Part shown: piece by piece, positions 7,783 to 14,956 of the stretch
Layout: every line of letters starts with the position of its first letter
Position numbering within the stretch: position 1 is the stretch's first letter
From: Spirosoma spitsbergense DSM 19989
Lineage (GTDB): Bacteria; Bacteroidota; Bacteroidia; Cytophagales; Spirosomataceae
Direction: 5' to 3'
Length of the DNA: 40,181 nt
NCBI RefSeq assembly: GCF_000374085.1
Contig: NZ_KB893587.1
Coordinates: forward strand, 1-40,181
Notes under the pieces: generated by a model
Databases searched by the model: none
What the model saw: the letters and a program-made list of their open reading frames with translations, nothing else
Told to the model about the DNA's origin: nothing
Program-made: the position numbers and the translations under genes

Positions 7783-9249
7783 TTACTTGGGGAAGTATAA
7801 TCGGAACGTAGTTCCTTTATCGACCTGACTATCGACCTCGATGGAGCCTTTGTGGCTATTGATGATGTTTTGGGTGGCGGTCAACCCAAGGCCCATACCG
7901 CCCGATTTGCCCGTAAAAAAAGGATCGAACAGCCGTTGCCGGTGCGCTTCGTTGATACCACCACCATTATCGCTCACTTCCACGCATAACCGGTTAGAAT
8001 CGACGCAAAACGTCCGGACGGATAATATCCCCCTGCCTTCCTCCATAGCTTCAACGGCATTGACCAGGATGTTCAGCAGGGCAGTTTTAACCTGATCCCT
8101 ATCGAGCAGCGCATTGCAATCCTCAGCCGAAAACTGGGTTTCCAGCCGCATCCGTTTCAGCTTGATTCGGTCGCTGACGAGTTGTAAGGTTTCTTTGACA
8201 ATTAGATTAAAGTCCTGCTTTTTTCGATCCAGATCACGCGGTTTGGATGAATTGAGCATTTCGGTAATCAGCAACCCAATACGATTCACATTACGCCCGA
8301 TGATATCCGTAAACATGGTTACGTATTCATTATCGGTATCCAGTTCATCTTTAAGCTGCTCCAGTGCCAGGCTCAGATTAGTTAGTGGATTACGAACCTC
8401 ATGCGCGATACTACGGGCAATTTTGCCGGTCATGCTCAGCTTTTCGGCCATGATCAGGTCTTGCTGAGCGCGCTTCTGATCGGTAATATCCCGTACAATT
8501 CCCTGATACCATTTAGGATAGCCAACAACATCTTCTACAGACCAGACCGAAATCAGGCAAACCCGTTTGTGCTTGTTTTTATTGATCAGTGTTGCTTCGA
8601 AGTCCTTGATCTGGCCATACTCACGGACGTTGAAACGCAGATTACGCAGTTGATTCAAATCATCAAAAAGCCGGGCGGGGTTCAGGTACAGTAATTCTTC
8701 CCGCGTGTATCCCAGCAACCGCTCAATCGACGAATTGGCATCCTGAAAATGCAGTTGGTCATTGGCAACGAAAATAGCATCGATGGAACGTTCAAACAGC
8801 GTACGGTATTTATTTTCCTTCAGTGCCACCTCCGCCAACACACTGGCCTGCCGGAGCGCGTAGCGAATACTACGCCCCAGAAGCTGGGCATCAATACGAC
8901 CTTTCACCAGATAATCGGCAGCACCCAACTCCAGCGCCGACTGGTCAATGGTCAGGTCATCCTGCCCCGTCAATAAAATCATCGGTGCTCTGCATCCAAG
9001 CCTGAACGCTTCCTGAATAATATCGATTCCGGTGTAGGGGCCTAGCCGGTAATCGACCAGATAAACATCGTGTTGCTTTTTGTTAATGGCCGGTATGGCT
9101 AGTTCGTAGCTATCCACCCAATCTAGCCTGATCGATGCGTTTTCTTTCGCTGAAACCAGGGCTTTTGTGAGCAGATAGTCATCTTCGTCATCTTCAATCA
9201 AGAGAATGCTAATCGTTTCTTCCTTCTCAGTACTATTGAGGTTAGCCAT
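7783..9249 (-). CDS. Receiver-PAS-histidine kinase (REC-PAS-HisKA-HATPase)
   Basis: A 488-residue soluble signalling protein with no membrane segment. Domains in order: N-terminal receiver (about 10-130; LLIEDDEDD acidic pocket, phospho-acceptor in YLVDYRLGP, switch Lys in YLVKGR), PAS (about 150-275), HisKA with H-box IAHEVRNPLTNL near residue 281, and HATPase with N-box NILVNAVEAM, SDNGGGI and GGMGLGL. It would autophosphorylate and pass phosphate to a response regulator, its own activity modulated through the N-terminal receiver. The start MANLNSTEK at 9249 is preferred over the ATG 57 bp upstream, because the receiver begins right after it. The likely partners are the stand-alone receivers at 9354-9773 and 12474-12878 (inference). 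Confidence 0.93.
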   Translation of the reverse strand: MANLNSTEKEETISILLIEDDEDDYLLTKALVSAKENASIRLDWVDSYELAIPAINKKQHDVYLVDYRLGPYTGIDIIQEAFRLGCRAPMILLTGQDDLTIDQSALELGAADYLVKGRIDAQLLGRSIRYALRQASVLAEVALKENKYRTLFERSIDAIFVANDQLHFQDANSSIERLLGYTREELLYLNPARLFDDLNQLRNLRFNVREYGQIKDFEATLINKNKHKRVCLISVWSVEDVVGYPKWYQGIVRDITDQKRAQQDLIMAEKLSMTGKIARSIAHEVRNPLTNLSLALEQLKDELDTDNEYVTMFTDIIGRNVNRIGLLITEMLNSSKPRDLDRKKQDFNLIVKETLQLVSDRIKLKRMRLETQFSAEDCNALLDRDQVKTALLNILVNAVEAMEEGRGILSVRTFCVDSNRLCVEVSDNGGGINEAHRQRLFDPFFTGKSGGMGLGLTATQNIINSHKGSIEVDSQVDKGTTFRLYFPK

Positions 9250-9353
9250 AACAGGTAATATAGGTAACAGGCAATCTAATTGATGGCAAATAAACAGTTT
9301 ACGCAACCAGAGGAAACCATAAACGCTTTAATGCCCAACGGGGTAAGATGTAT

Positions 9354-9773
9354 TTACGGCAATTTGACAGTATCCAGCCAATACGTTTTTAACGCATCGA
9401 CCATTTCTACCAGACGGTTAAAATTAAATGGCTTCGTTACAAACGAATTAACGCCGAGATTATAGGTTTTCAGTACATCTTCGTCGGCAGAAGAAGTCGT
9501 CATGACAACCACAGGCAATCGGCGCAGCTTCGGGTCATCTTTGATTTCGCCCAGTGCCTGAAAGCCATTTTTCCGGGGCATATTCAAGTCTAAAATCAAC
9601 AGATTAGGCCAGGGGGCATTTTGTTCGTTGTACCGACCGTAGCGATACAAATACTCCATCAGTTCCTCCCCATCCTCAACGAATGTAATCGCCTGGGTAT
9701 AACCGTTCTGACGAAATGCCTTTTCGATGAAAAGTCGGTCATCAGTATCATCATCAGCAATCAGAATAGTCAT
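9354..9773 (-). CDS. Single-domain response regulator (Rcp1-like)
   Basis: A 139-residue stand-alone receiver. It shows ILIADDDTDD (acidic pocket), LLILDLNMPRKNG (phospho-acceptor Asp), VVMTTSS (switch Thr) and SFVTKPFNF (conserved Lys). The insert GRYNEQNAPWPNL before the acceptor strand is typical of the Rcp1/phytochrome-type receivers that pair with histidine kinases carrying N-terminal sensory domains. No output domain is present, so it acts by phosphotransfer or protein contact. It lies upstream of the histidine kinase gene on the same strand, so the two may be co-transcribed. The start at 9773 (MTILIADD) is chosen over 9800 because the receiver strand starts there. Confidence 0.92.
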   Translation of the reverse strand: MTILIADDDTDDRLFIEKAFRQNGYTQAITFVEDGEELMEYLYRYGRYNEQNAPWPNLLILDLNMPRKNGFQALGEIKDDPKLRRLPVVVMTTSSADEDVLKTYNLGVNSFVTKPFNFNRLVEMVDALKTYWLDTVKLP

Positions 9774-10223
9774 TGATTTAAGTATTATTTTACGGTGCAT
9801 ACCCGGTAACGACAGCTACCGATTAATTTACAGGGATAGCCTGTAAATGATTTGAGTGAACTTCATTGGTATAAAACTGATAACAGCAAATTCAGAAGTC
9901 CACTCCACCCCAAAATTAGTCAAAAACATCATCTGTAATACTGACTTATGTGTCTATAAAATAGTAAATAAGCGTTTCCCAGGCAATAAATTCACGCTAC
10001 CCTTACGGCATCACTTGAACGTTTGCATCTACAGGTTGGGGAATTTCTTACTCGCTTTGCTATAAAACTCCGATCATCCAGACCAGCAAACTCTGGCATA
10101 ATCACCATAAAATGAAGTAGATAGCGCAAAAATTTGTCAATACGGCTGTTTTGGCATGAATTTGAGTTGATGTTAAGCAAAAACAGTACACATATGTTTT
10201 GTTTTTATTACTCAGCAAATGAT
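9774..10223. other. Intergenic stretch without a supported gene
   Basis: About 450 bp between the divergent receiver gene and the outer-membrane protein gene. No convincing coding frame was found. A -7-like TATGTTTTG (one base longer than TAnnTTTG) lies near 10193-10201, in a position to serve the outer-membrane protein gene. A TTGGCAT element is at about 10151, but it lacks a matching -12 GC, so it is not called a sigma-54 promoter. Confidence 0.4.
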
Positions 10224-10868
10224 ATGAAAAAGTCAGTTAAAATGTTGCTCATGGTTACCGTTCTTACGACGGGAATTTTTACGTTAAATTCATCGGATGC
10301 CGTAGCCCAGGGTATTACGCGGGTTGGTATAAAAGGGGGGCTGAACGCCAGTTCTCTTTTTTATGATAGTCAGGGAGTTAACAGCAAGAAGGAGCGTATT
10401 GGTTTTCACCTGGGTGTTTTCACGCAGATACCTGCCGGTGAATTTTTTGCCATCCAGCCGGAATTGCTCTACATGACCAAAGGAGCATCGGCAAATTACA
10501 ATGTTCTTGGTTTCAACGGGACGAACACGTTCAGGCTCAATTATGCCGAGCTTCCTGTCCTGGCTACCTTCAAACTAGGTCAGGCCGTTGAATTGCAGGT
10601 AGGACCTTACGTATCTTACCTGCTCAACTCGAATATTAATTCCAACGGAGATTTCGGCACGGGGACGAGCGCAATTAACCGCGACAACTTCAATAAAGTC
10701 GATTACGGCCTGGCAGGGGGAATAAATCTCTATTTCGGTAAGGCGTTTATTGGGGCCCGGTACGAACAGGGACTACAGCAGATTGCAACTAGTGGTGCCG
10801 CTAAGACATTACTGGGAAATGCCAAAAATGGTGTAGGCTTACTCTCGGTTGGGTTTAGCCTAAATTAA
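10224..10868 (+). CDS. Outer-membrane beta-barrel protein (PorT/OMP_b-brl_2 type)
   Basis: A 214-residue protein. The start ATG at 10224 gives a clean signal peptide (MKKSVKMLLMVTVLTTGIF, cleavage near AVAQ). The mature part has the alternating-strand pattern of Bacteroidota eight-stranded porin-family proteins: ITRVGIKGGLNAS, FHLGVFTQIP, FFAIQPELLYMTKGA, FRLNYAELPVLATFKLG, VELQVGPYVSYLL, DYGLAGGINLYFG, and the terminal strand LLSVGFSLN. It would sit in the outer membrane with no assigned substrate. Transcribed alone and convergent with the sigma-54 activator gene, with a shared hairpin terminator. Confidence 0.9.
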   Translation: MKKSVKMLLMVTVLTTGIFTLNSSDAVAQGITRVGIKGGLNASSLFYDSQGVNSKKERIGFHLGVFTQIPAGEFFAIQPELLYMTKGASANYNVLGFNGTNTFRLNYAELPVLATFKLGQAVELQVGPYVSYLLNSNINSNGDFGTGTSAINRDNFNKVDYGLAGGINLYFGKAFIGARYEQGLQQIATSGAAKTLLGNAKNGVGLLSVGFSLN

Positions 10869-10880
10869 TACTGAATGATT

Positions 10881-10919
10881 GAGTGATTGAATAGCCAAGT
10901 CTGGTTTATTCAATCACTC
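10881..10919. terminator. Bidirectional hairpin terminator
   Basis: A perfect 13-bp inverted repeat: GAGTGATTGAATA at 10881-10893 and its complement at 10907-10919, loop 13 nt. It begins 12 bp after the outer-membrane protein stop and ends 8 bp before the stop of the convergent sigma-54 activator gene, so it can serve both. Confidence 0.75.
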
Positions 10920-10927
10920 GATTAGTA

Positions 10928-12391
10928 TCACAAATGAATATCGTACGCTTTTAACTTATTGTAAAGCGTTTTACGATCAATATTGAGTACTTCGGCCGCC
11001 TTGGTCTTGTTGTATCCTGTCTTCTCCAGCACTTTCAGAATAGCGGCCCGCTCGGCATTTTCAGACACTGATTTTAGGTTGGCAGCCGACTGAGAGAAGA
11101 CGGGAACTCCCGGCCTTGCCGGGTCGTAACTGATCTGAACAGCAGGCGTTTCCTGTTGTGTAAAATACTGGGGCGACATAATTTCCTGGGGCAACACATC
11201 AGCCTCAATATAATCGCCCTGAGTTAGCAGAACGGCCCGTTTCACTACATTATGTAGCTCACGCAGGTTGCCATGCCAGTAATACTCTTTCAATTTTTCT
11301 TTGGCTTCTTCTTCAAACCCGAGGATATCTTTCTCCAGTTGGACGTTGGCCGATTCCAGGAAGTGCTCGGCAAAGATCATAATGTCCGCCTTTCGTTCGC
11401 GTAAAGGCGACAAGTGAATCTCAAATTCGGCAATTCTGTGGTATATATCCTCCCGGAATTTACCCTGCCGAACGGCTTCCCGAAGGTCTTCATTGGTAGC
11501 AACAATAATCCGTACATCGACCGGTATGTCCTGATTACTGCCAATGCGCCGTATTTTACGTTCCTGTAATACGCGTAGTAGTTTAATCTGGTTATCGTAC
11601 GACAAATTTCCAATCTCGTCCAGGAAAATCGTCCCTCCGTCAGCAAATTCAAAGCTACCTGCCTTATCGGTCATAGCGCCTGTGAACGAGCCCTTCAGGT
11701 GACCAAACAACTCACTACCAGCCAGTTCCTTTCCTAACGCACCACAATCGATAGCGACAAAAGGTTTGGCAGAACGCTTGCTTTTAAGGTGAATGGCGTT
11801 TGCCACAAATTCCTTTCCCGTTCCCGTTTCACCCGTAATGATGACGGACATATCGGTGGGGGCAATCAAATCGATGTGTTTCTGAAGTTGTTCGGCAGCC
11901 CGGCTTTTGCCGAATATGAATCGTTTACCGTCGGATGTTAACGTGGATTTACCAGAGAGAGACCTGACCGAATTCCCTTTGGCAGCACCCGAAGCATCGG
12001 TTGATTCCTTGCCCTGGTTTAACGACTGACAGCGCCGTTCGAGGGCGGCCTTTATGGTATACAGTATTTCGTCGGGATAAAGGGGCTTGGTTACATAGTC
12101 GTAGGCACCATGTTTAACCGTTTGTACAGCCATCCGAACATCGGAGTACCCGGTAATAATAATAACGGCAGTGGAGGGGTGCATGACCTTAATTCGGCGC
12201 AACATCTCCAGGCCATTTATGTCAGGAAGTTTGAAATCACATATTACTAACTCAAACGCTTCTTTCCGTAATAGAACCAGACCATCATCGCCACGCTGTA
12301 CCGACACTGTTTTATAGCCCTGCTTGCTCAGAAAACGCTCCAGCAGCAGGCATATATCGTTATTATCGTCAATAATCAGAATTTTTTCCAT
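10928..12391 (-). CDS. Sigma-54-dependent response regulator, NtrC family (REC-AAA+-Fis)
   Basis: A 487-residue activator. Receiver at 1-120 ([41 protein letters not shown]). AAA+ domain at about 155-385: Walker [13 protein letters not shown], the sigma-54 contact loop GSFTGAM, Walker [13 protein letters not shown], arginine-finger region [13 protein letters not shown]. Fis-type helix-turn-helix at the C-terminus ([20 protein letters not shown]). It should open sigma-54 promoters when phosphorylated. The contact loop reads GSFTGA instead of the usual GAFTGA. A promoter with a near-ideal -33/-7 lies upstream, inside the end of the preceding receiver gene. No kinase is directly adjacent; the REC-PAS kinase at 7783-9249 is the nearest candidate. 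Confidence 0.95.
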   Translation of the reverse strand: MEKILIIDDNNDICLLLERFLSKQGYKTVSVQRGDDGLVLLRKEAFELVICDFKLPDINGLEMLRRIKVMHPSTAVIIITGYSDVRMAVQTVKHGAYDYVTKPLYPDEILYTIKAALERRCQSLNQGKESTDASGAAKGNSVRSLSGKSTLTSDGKRFIFGKSRAAEQLQKHIDLIAPTDMSVIITGETGTGKEFVANAIHLKSKRSAKPFVAIDCGALGKELAGSELFGHLKGSFTGAMTDKAGSFEFADGGTIFLDEIGNLSYDNQIKLLRVLQERKIRRIGSNQDIPVDVRIIVATNEDLREAVRQGKFREDIYHRIAEFEIHLSPLRERKADIMIFAEHFLESANVQLEKDILGFEEEAKEKLKEYYWHGNLRELHNVVKRAVLLTQGDYIEADVLPQEIMSPQYFTQQETPAVQISYDPARPGVPVFSQSAANLKSVSENAERAAILKVLEKTGYNKTKAAEVLNIDRKTLYNKLKAYDIHL

Positions 12392-12464
12392 GAAGAGACT
12401 TTGAACATATTCAGTCAGTTTCTATCGCACAATAAAAACGAATAAACTGACTCAGGCGTATGAA

Positions 12465-12495
12465 CAAAGTTACTCAAACCTGAGTGGTTTGCAAA
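12465..12495 (-). promoter_or_regulatory. Bacteroidota-type promoter for the sigma-54 activator gene
   Basis: On the minus strand, TTTG (12495-12492) and TAACTTTG (12472-12465) are separated by 19 bp. This matches the -33 TTG / -7 TAnnTTTG consensus with ideal spacing. It overlaps the 3' end of the upstream receiver gene and would start transcription near 12458, about 65 bp before the ATG. Confidence 0.6.
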
Positions 12496-12878
12496 GCCAT
12501 CTCAACGGAACGACGGGTGAATGGTTTACCAATAAAATAATCGGCTCCCTGTTCAGTGGCCCTCCGTCGCTCGGCCTGCCCGTCGAACGCACTAATCATA
12601 ATTACCCTGGCCGCAACCTGATCTTCTTTTATAATGGGCAGTAGATCAAAACCCAGTCCATCGGGTAGATTTAAATCCAGAAAAACGGCACTGAATTGCT
12701 GTGTGTGCAGGCACTGTCGGCCTTCTTCGATGAAATGAGCGCAGGTAGGCTGGTACCCTAATCGCCGTAACAATCCTGACAGCAGTAAGCATATATCTGT
12801 TTCATCATCGACAATCAATACCCGTTTTGACGATGCACTGAGGAGGGGTCCATATTTTTTTTCCACGCTACTTATCAT
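12474..12878 (-). CDS. Single-domain response regulator
   Basis: A 134-residue stand-alone receiver. Key segments are VLIVDDETDICLLL (acidic pocket), AVFLDLNLPDGLGFDLL (phospho-acceptor Asp), VIMISAFDG (switch Ser) and DYFIGKPFTRR (conserved Lys). No DNA-binding output domain. It is upstream of the NtrC-type activator on the same strand, with a separate internal promoter for the latter. ATG at 12878 is chosen; an in-frame GTG at 12902 would add 8 residues and is equally close to the palindrome at 12927-12945. Confidence 0.9.
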   Translation of the reverse strand: MISSVEKKYGPLLSASSKRVLIVDDETDICLLLSGLLRRLGYQPTCAHFIEEGRQCLHTQQFSAVFLDLNLPDGLGFDLLPIIKEDQVAARVIMISAFDGQAERRRATEQGADYFIGKPFTRRSVEMALQTTQV

Positions 12879-12926
12879 TGATGCTATTGATGTACTCGTC
12901 ACGGCTCTTCACTTTTTTTGGTCATC

Positions 12927-12945
12927 CTATGTATAATATACATAG
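12927..12945. promoter_or_regulatory. 19-bp palindrome upstream of receiver gene (possible operator)
   Basis: CTATGTAT-AAT-ATACATAG is a perfect 8+3+8 inverted repeat, 25-50 bp upstream of the receiver gene starts (minus strand). Its size and symmetry fit a dimeric regulator binding site. No protein can be assigned. Confidence 0.45.
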
Positions 12946-13859
12946 TAAAATATGTGCCGAAACTTAAAACTGTAACCCTATTTTCAGACAATCCTACTTA
13001 TTAATGCACAATAATTGGTTGCAGAGGACTATATGAGCACTAACTTATTTGTAGATCTCACGGAAATGGGCTGGCCTGTCGGGATATATCGCGTCATTTT
13101 TCCCCGCTTATTCTACGTATGTAGAAATTTATCTACATTCTTACCAGCGTGTGTTCCTTTCTGTCTTCATCCAGATAGTTCATTAAAACATAACTAATTC
13201 CTCATTTACAAGCGACTACATAGGGTTGTATTACAGGAAAGCACGTTTTGCAAAACATTGGCATAACTTTTTCTACTTGGTTTACTGGTTGCGAGATAGC
13301 TAAATTCTGATTTACTCAACAAGTACGACGAAAAAAACCATTTCCCATCCAGTTGCTCTATCTGTCAAATAGTTTTCAACTGTCCCGGGAGTTGGCCTTG
13401 TAAGCGATAGTGTGATTCACAGTTTGCTGGTTATTGTGATACCTGTTGTCATTTAACTCTTATACTGTGGCTGGTGTGGGACAAGGTATTTATTCTTTTC
13501 CATCACGATTGTCATAATCGGTAAAGACTAACAGAAACGGATTATTCCGTGTGAACATATTTTAGGTTAAGTACAAGTTACGGTGGGTACATAATCCCTG
13601 CGCCAGTTTGAGCGCGGGGATTTTCATGTAGAAGCAGTTTCGGCTTGTAGCCGTAAGAAAAGTGTTTTACTTTCCAGTCAACTACCCTTCCAGCTCGGAA
13701 CTGTTGCGTAAAACGTGGACGTGATTGTAGAGAAAAATCCTCAGTTCAAGGGCATTGACGATGATGAATCCTATCACGTAAGTACTTACATAACAATTGA
13801 TTATAGATTTTTTCAAATAAATGGTACAGTATTTTCTACTAATAAGTTATATTTAAACG
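12946..13859. other. Long non-coding stretch with structured elements
   Basis: More than 900 bp with no supported gene; short frames here lack family features and plausible starts. Visible elements are a perfect 12-bp palindrome GTTTTGCAAAAC at 13245-13256, a small hairpin ACGGA-TTAT-TCCGT at 13537-13550, a terminator-like hairpin at 13593-13622, a second small hairpin CGGCT-TGT-AGCCG at 13641-13653, and two copies of TGGYAY-N5-TTTCTACT at 13259-13277 and 13822-13840. A small RNA ending at 13622 is possible but not proven. Confidence 0.5.
13593..13624 (+). terminator. Terminator-like hairpin in non-coding stretch
   Basis: Arms 13593-13603 (AATCCCTGCGC) and 13612-13622 (GCGCGGGGATT) pair over 11 positions with one G-T wobble and an 8-nt loop. 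The right arm runs into TTTT (13621-13624). GC-rich compared with its surroundings. No gene lies directly upstream on this strand, so it may end an unannotated RNA. Confidence 0.55.
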
Positions 13860-14138
13860 ATGAGTCATTCACAAAAGTCAGAAACCATGAAGTCACTACC
13901 AGGAATTTTAGTTGGATTAGCGTTCGGAGCTGTAGTAGGTATATTGATGGCGCCCGAAAGCGGCAAGAAGACCCGCAAACGTATTTCGTCGGAGTCGGAT
14001 TCGTTCTTCAAAGACCTCCAGGATCAATTACAGAATGGCCTGGATAGTATAAAGGAACAGTACAACGATTACGTTGATTCAACTACCGAAAAAACGCAGG
14101 ATTTGGTTAACCAGACCAAGAAAAAAATCAAAAAATAG
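13860..14138 (+). CDS. YtxH-domain small membrane protein
   Basis: A 92-residue protein with the YtxH pattern. A single glycine-rich membrane segment (PGILVGLAFGAVVGILMAP, about residues 14-32) is followed directly by ESGKKTRKRI and a long charged amphipathic helix (FFKDLQDQLQNGLDSIKEQYNDYV) ending in lysines. YtxH proteins are anchored small proteins often linked with general stress; the molecular role is unknown. ATG at 13860 is used; an internal ATG at 13887 (MKSLPG) could be the true start and would begin just before the membrane segment. It is 45 bp upstream of a second YtxH gene. Confidence 0.85.
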   Translation: MSHSQKSETMKSLPGILVGLAFGAVVGILMAPESGKKTRKRISSESDSFFKDLQDQLQNGLDSIKEQYNDYVDSTTEKTQDLVNQTKKKIKK

Positions 14139-14183
14139 ATCCTTATTTCTCCGGATTTAGACTTACCTAAAACAGCCATAATT

Positions 14184-14579
14184 ATGAGAAGCACAAGAGA
14201 TTTTATTACAGGTATTATTACAGGGGTCGTTATTGGAATTCTGACCGCCCCACGTAGCGGGAAAGAAACACGCGATAAGCTAACCGAAGAAGCCAATAAG
14301 CGCACGGGTGACCTTAAGGACCAGTGGGAGAAAGGAGTAGTACAGGTCAAAGACGGTCTGGAACAGGCCAAAACTCAGGTGAACCAATACACCGACAAGG
14401 CTAAAGAGCAGTATGATCAACTGAAAGATCAGGCGCAAACAGCCATCAACAAAGGCAAAGAGCAATTGAAAGATCAGTACGGGCAGAAGAAAGAGCAGTA
14501 CAACGATAAGGTAGATGAACTTGCCAATGATGCCAAGAACGAAATTGATGCCGATAAACCATCGATCAAGGTGAACTAA
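14184..14579 (+). CDS. YtxH-domain small membrane protein, second copy
   Basis: A 131-residue paralogue of the preceding gene. It has the membrane segment FITGIITGVVIGILTAP (about residues 7-23), then RSGKETRDKLTEEA, then a long helical tail rich in K, E, D and Q with repeating units such as KDQAQTAINKGKEQLKDQYG, which resemble LEA-like or apolipoprotein-like amphipathic repeats. The tail is about 40 residues longer than in the first copy. Likely co-transcribed with it and ended by the hairpin at 14621-14651. Function unknown; a stress or envelope role is only inferred from the family. Confidence 0.87.
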   Translation: MRSTRDFITGIITGVVIGILTAPRSGKETRDKLTEEANKRTGDLKDQWEKGVVQVKDGLEQAKTQVNQYTDKAKEQYDQLKDQAQTAINKGKEQLKDQYGQKKEQYNDKVDELANDAKNEIDADKPSIKVN

Positions 14580-14620
14580 AACAACGTTCCCCGATTTACT
14601 CAACGATTCTGAATAAATAA

Positions 14621-14651
14621 CAGCCCCACTGGATAACATCTGGTGGGGCTG
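14621..14651 (+). terminator. Hairpin terminator after YtxH pair
   Basis: A perfect 9-bp GC-rich repeat: CAGCCCCAC at 14621-14629 and GTGGGGCTG at 14643-14651, loop 13 nt, 41 bp after the stop. The following sequence is T-rich only further on. Confidence 0.7.
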
Positions 14652-14956
14652 CCCTATTTAAAGGGGTTTAATTATCTTTTAACGTTGCTTTAAGGAGCCT
14701 TTAATTAACGTTGCGGACTTTTGTATGTAGTACTTCCTGCCCAATTTATGGGAAGATTATCAATAGCTACGTCTTGTTCGATAACATGAAAAAGTACCCG
14801 TTCGCTTACGTTTATTTTAGATTCTGTAACTGGCTGGGAATGGCCCGGAATAAACATTTATATTATTCCGGGCCATCGTGTTATAGAGTATCCGCCGACA
14901 TCCATTCAGTTTATAGCAAAAACGACACACATCTGTTTCGGGGGGCTTTGGTAATT
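14652..14956 (+). promoter_or_regulatory. Leader region of the adaptor gene, with a perfect 14-bp hairpin at 14840-14876
   Basis: About 305 bp between the YtxH terminator and the preferred adaptor start. It holds a -7-like GACTTTTG at 14716-14723 (7 of 8 to TAnnTTTG). It also holds a perfect 14-bp hairpin, ATGGCCCGGAATAA at 14840-14853 paired with 14863-14876, loop 9 nt. There is no T-run after it, so it looks more like a leader structure or protein site than a simple terminator. The frame is open through here, so a longer protein starting at 14786 or 14840 cannot be fully excluded. Confidence 0.45.

Noticed and set aside
9856..10065. 69-codon open frame before the outer-membrane protein gene
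   Set aside because: No motif, no signal or membrane pattern, and poor start context; treated as intergenic.
13015..13197. 60-codon open frame in the non-coding stretch
   Set aside because: Short, no recognisable motif and no promoter or ribosome-binding support; composition looks non-coding.
13259..13277. Sigma-54 promoter TTGGCAT with TTTCTACT
   Set aside because: The -12 GC is replaced by TC, which normally abolishes sigma-54 recognition. Kept only as a recurring motif, not called as a promoter.
13715..14047. Open frame of 110 codons overlapping the first YtxH gene
   Set aside because: It overlaps the YtxH gene in another frame, shows no family pattern, and the YtxH reading has a clear membrane segment and charged tail.
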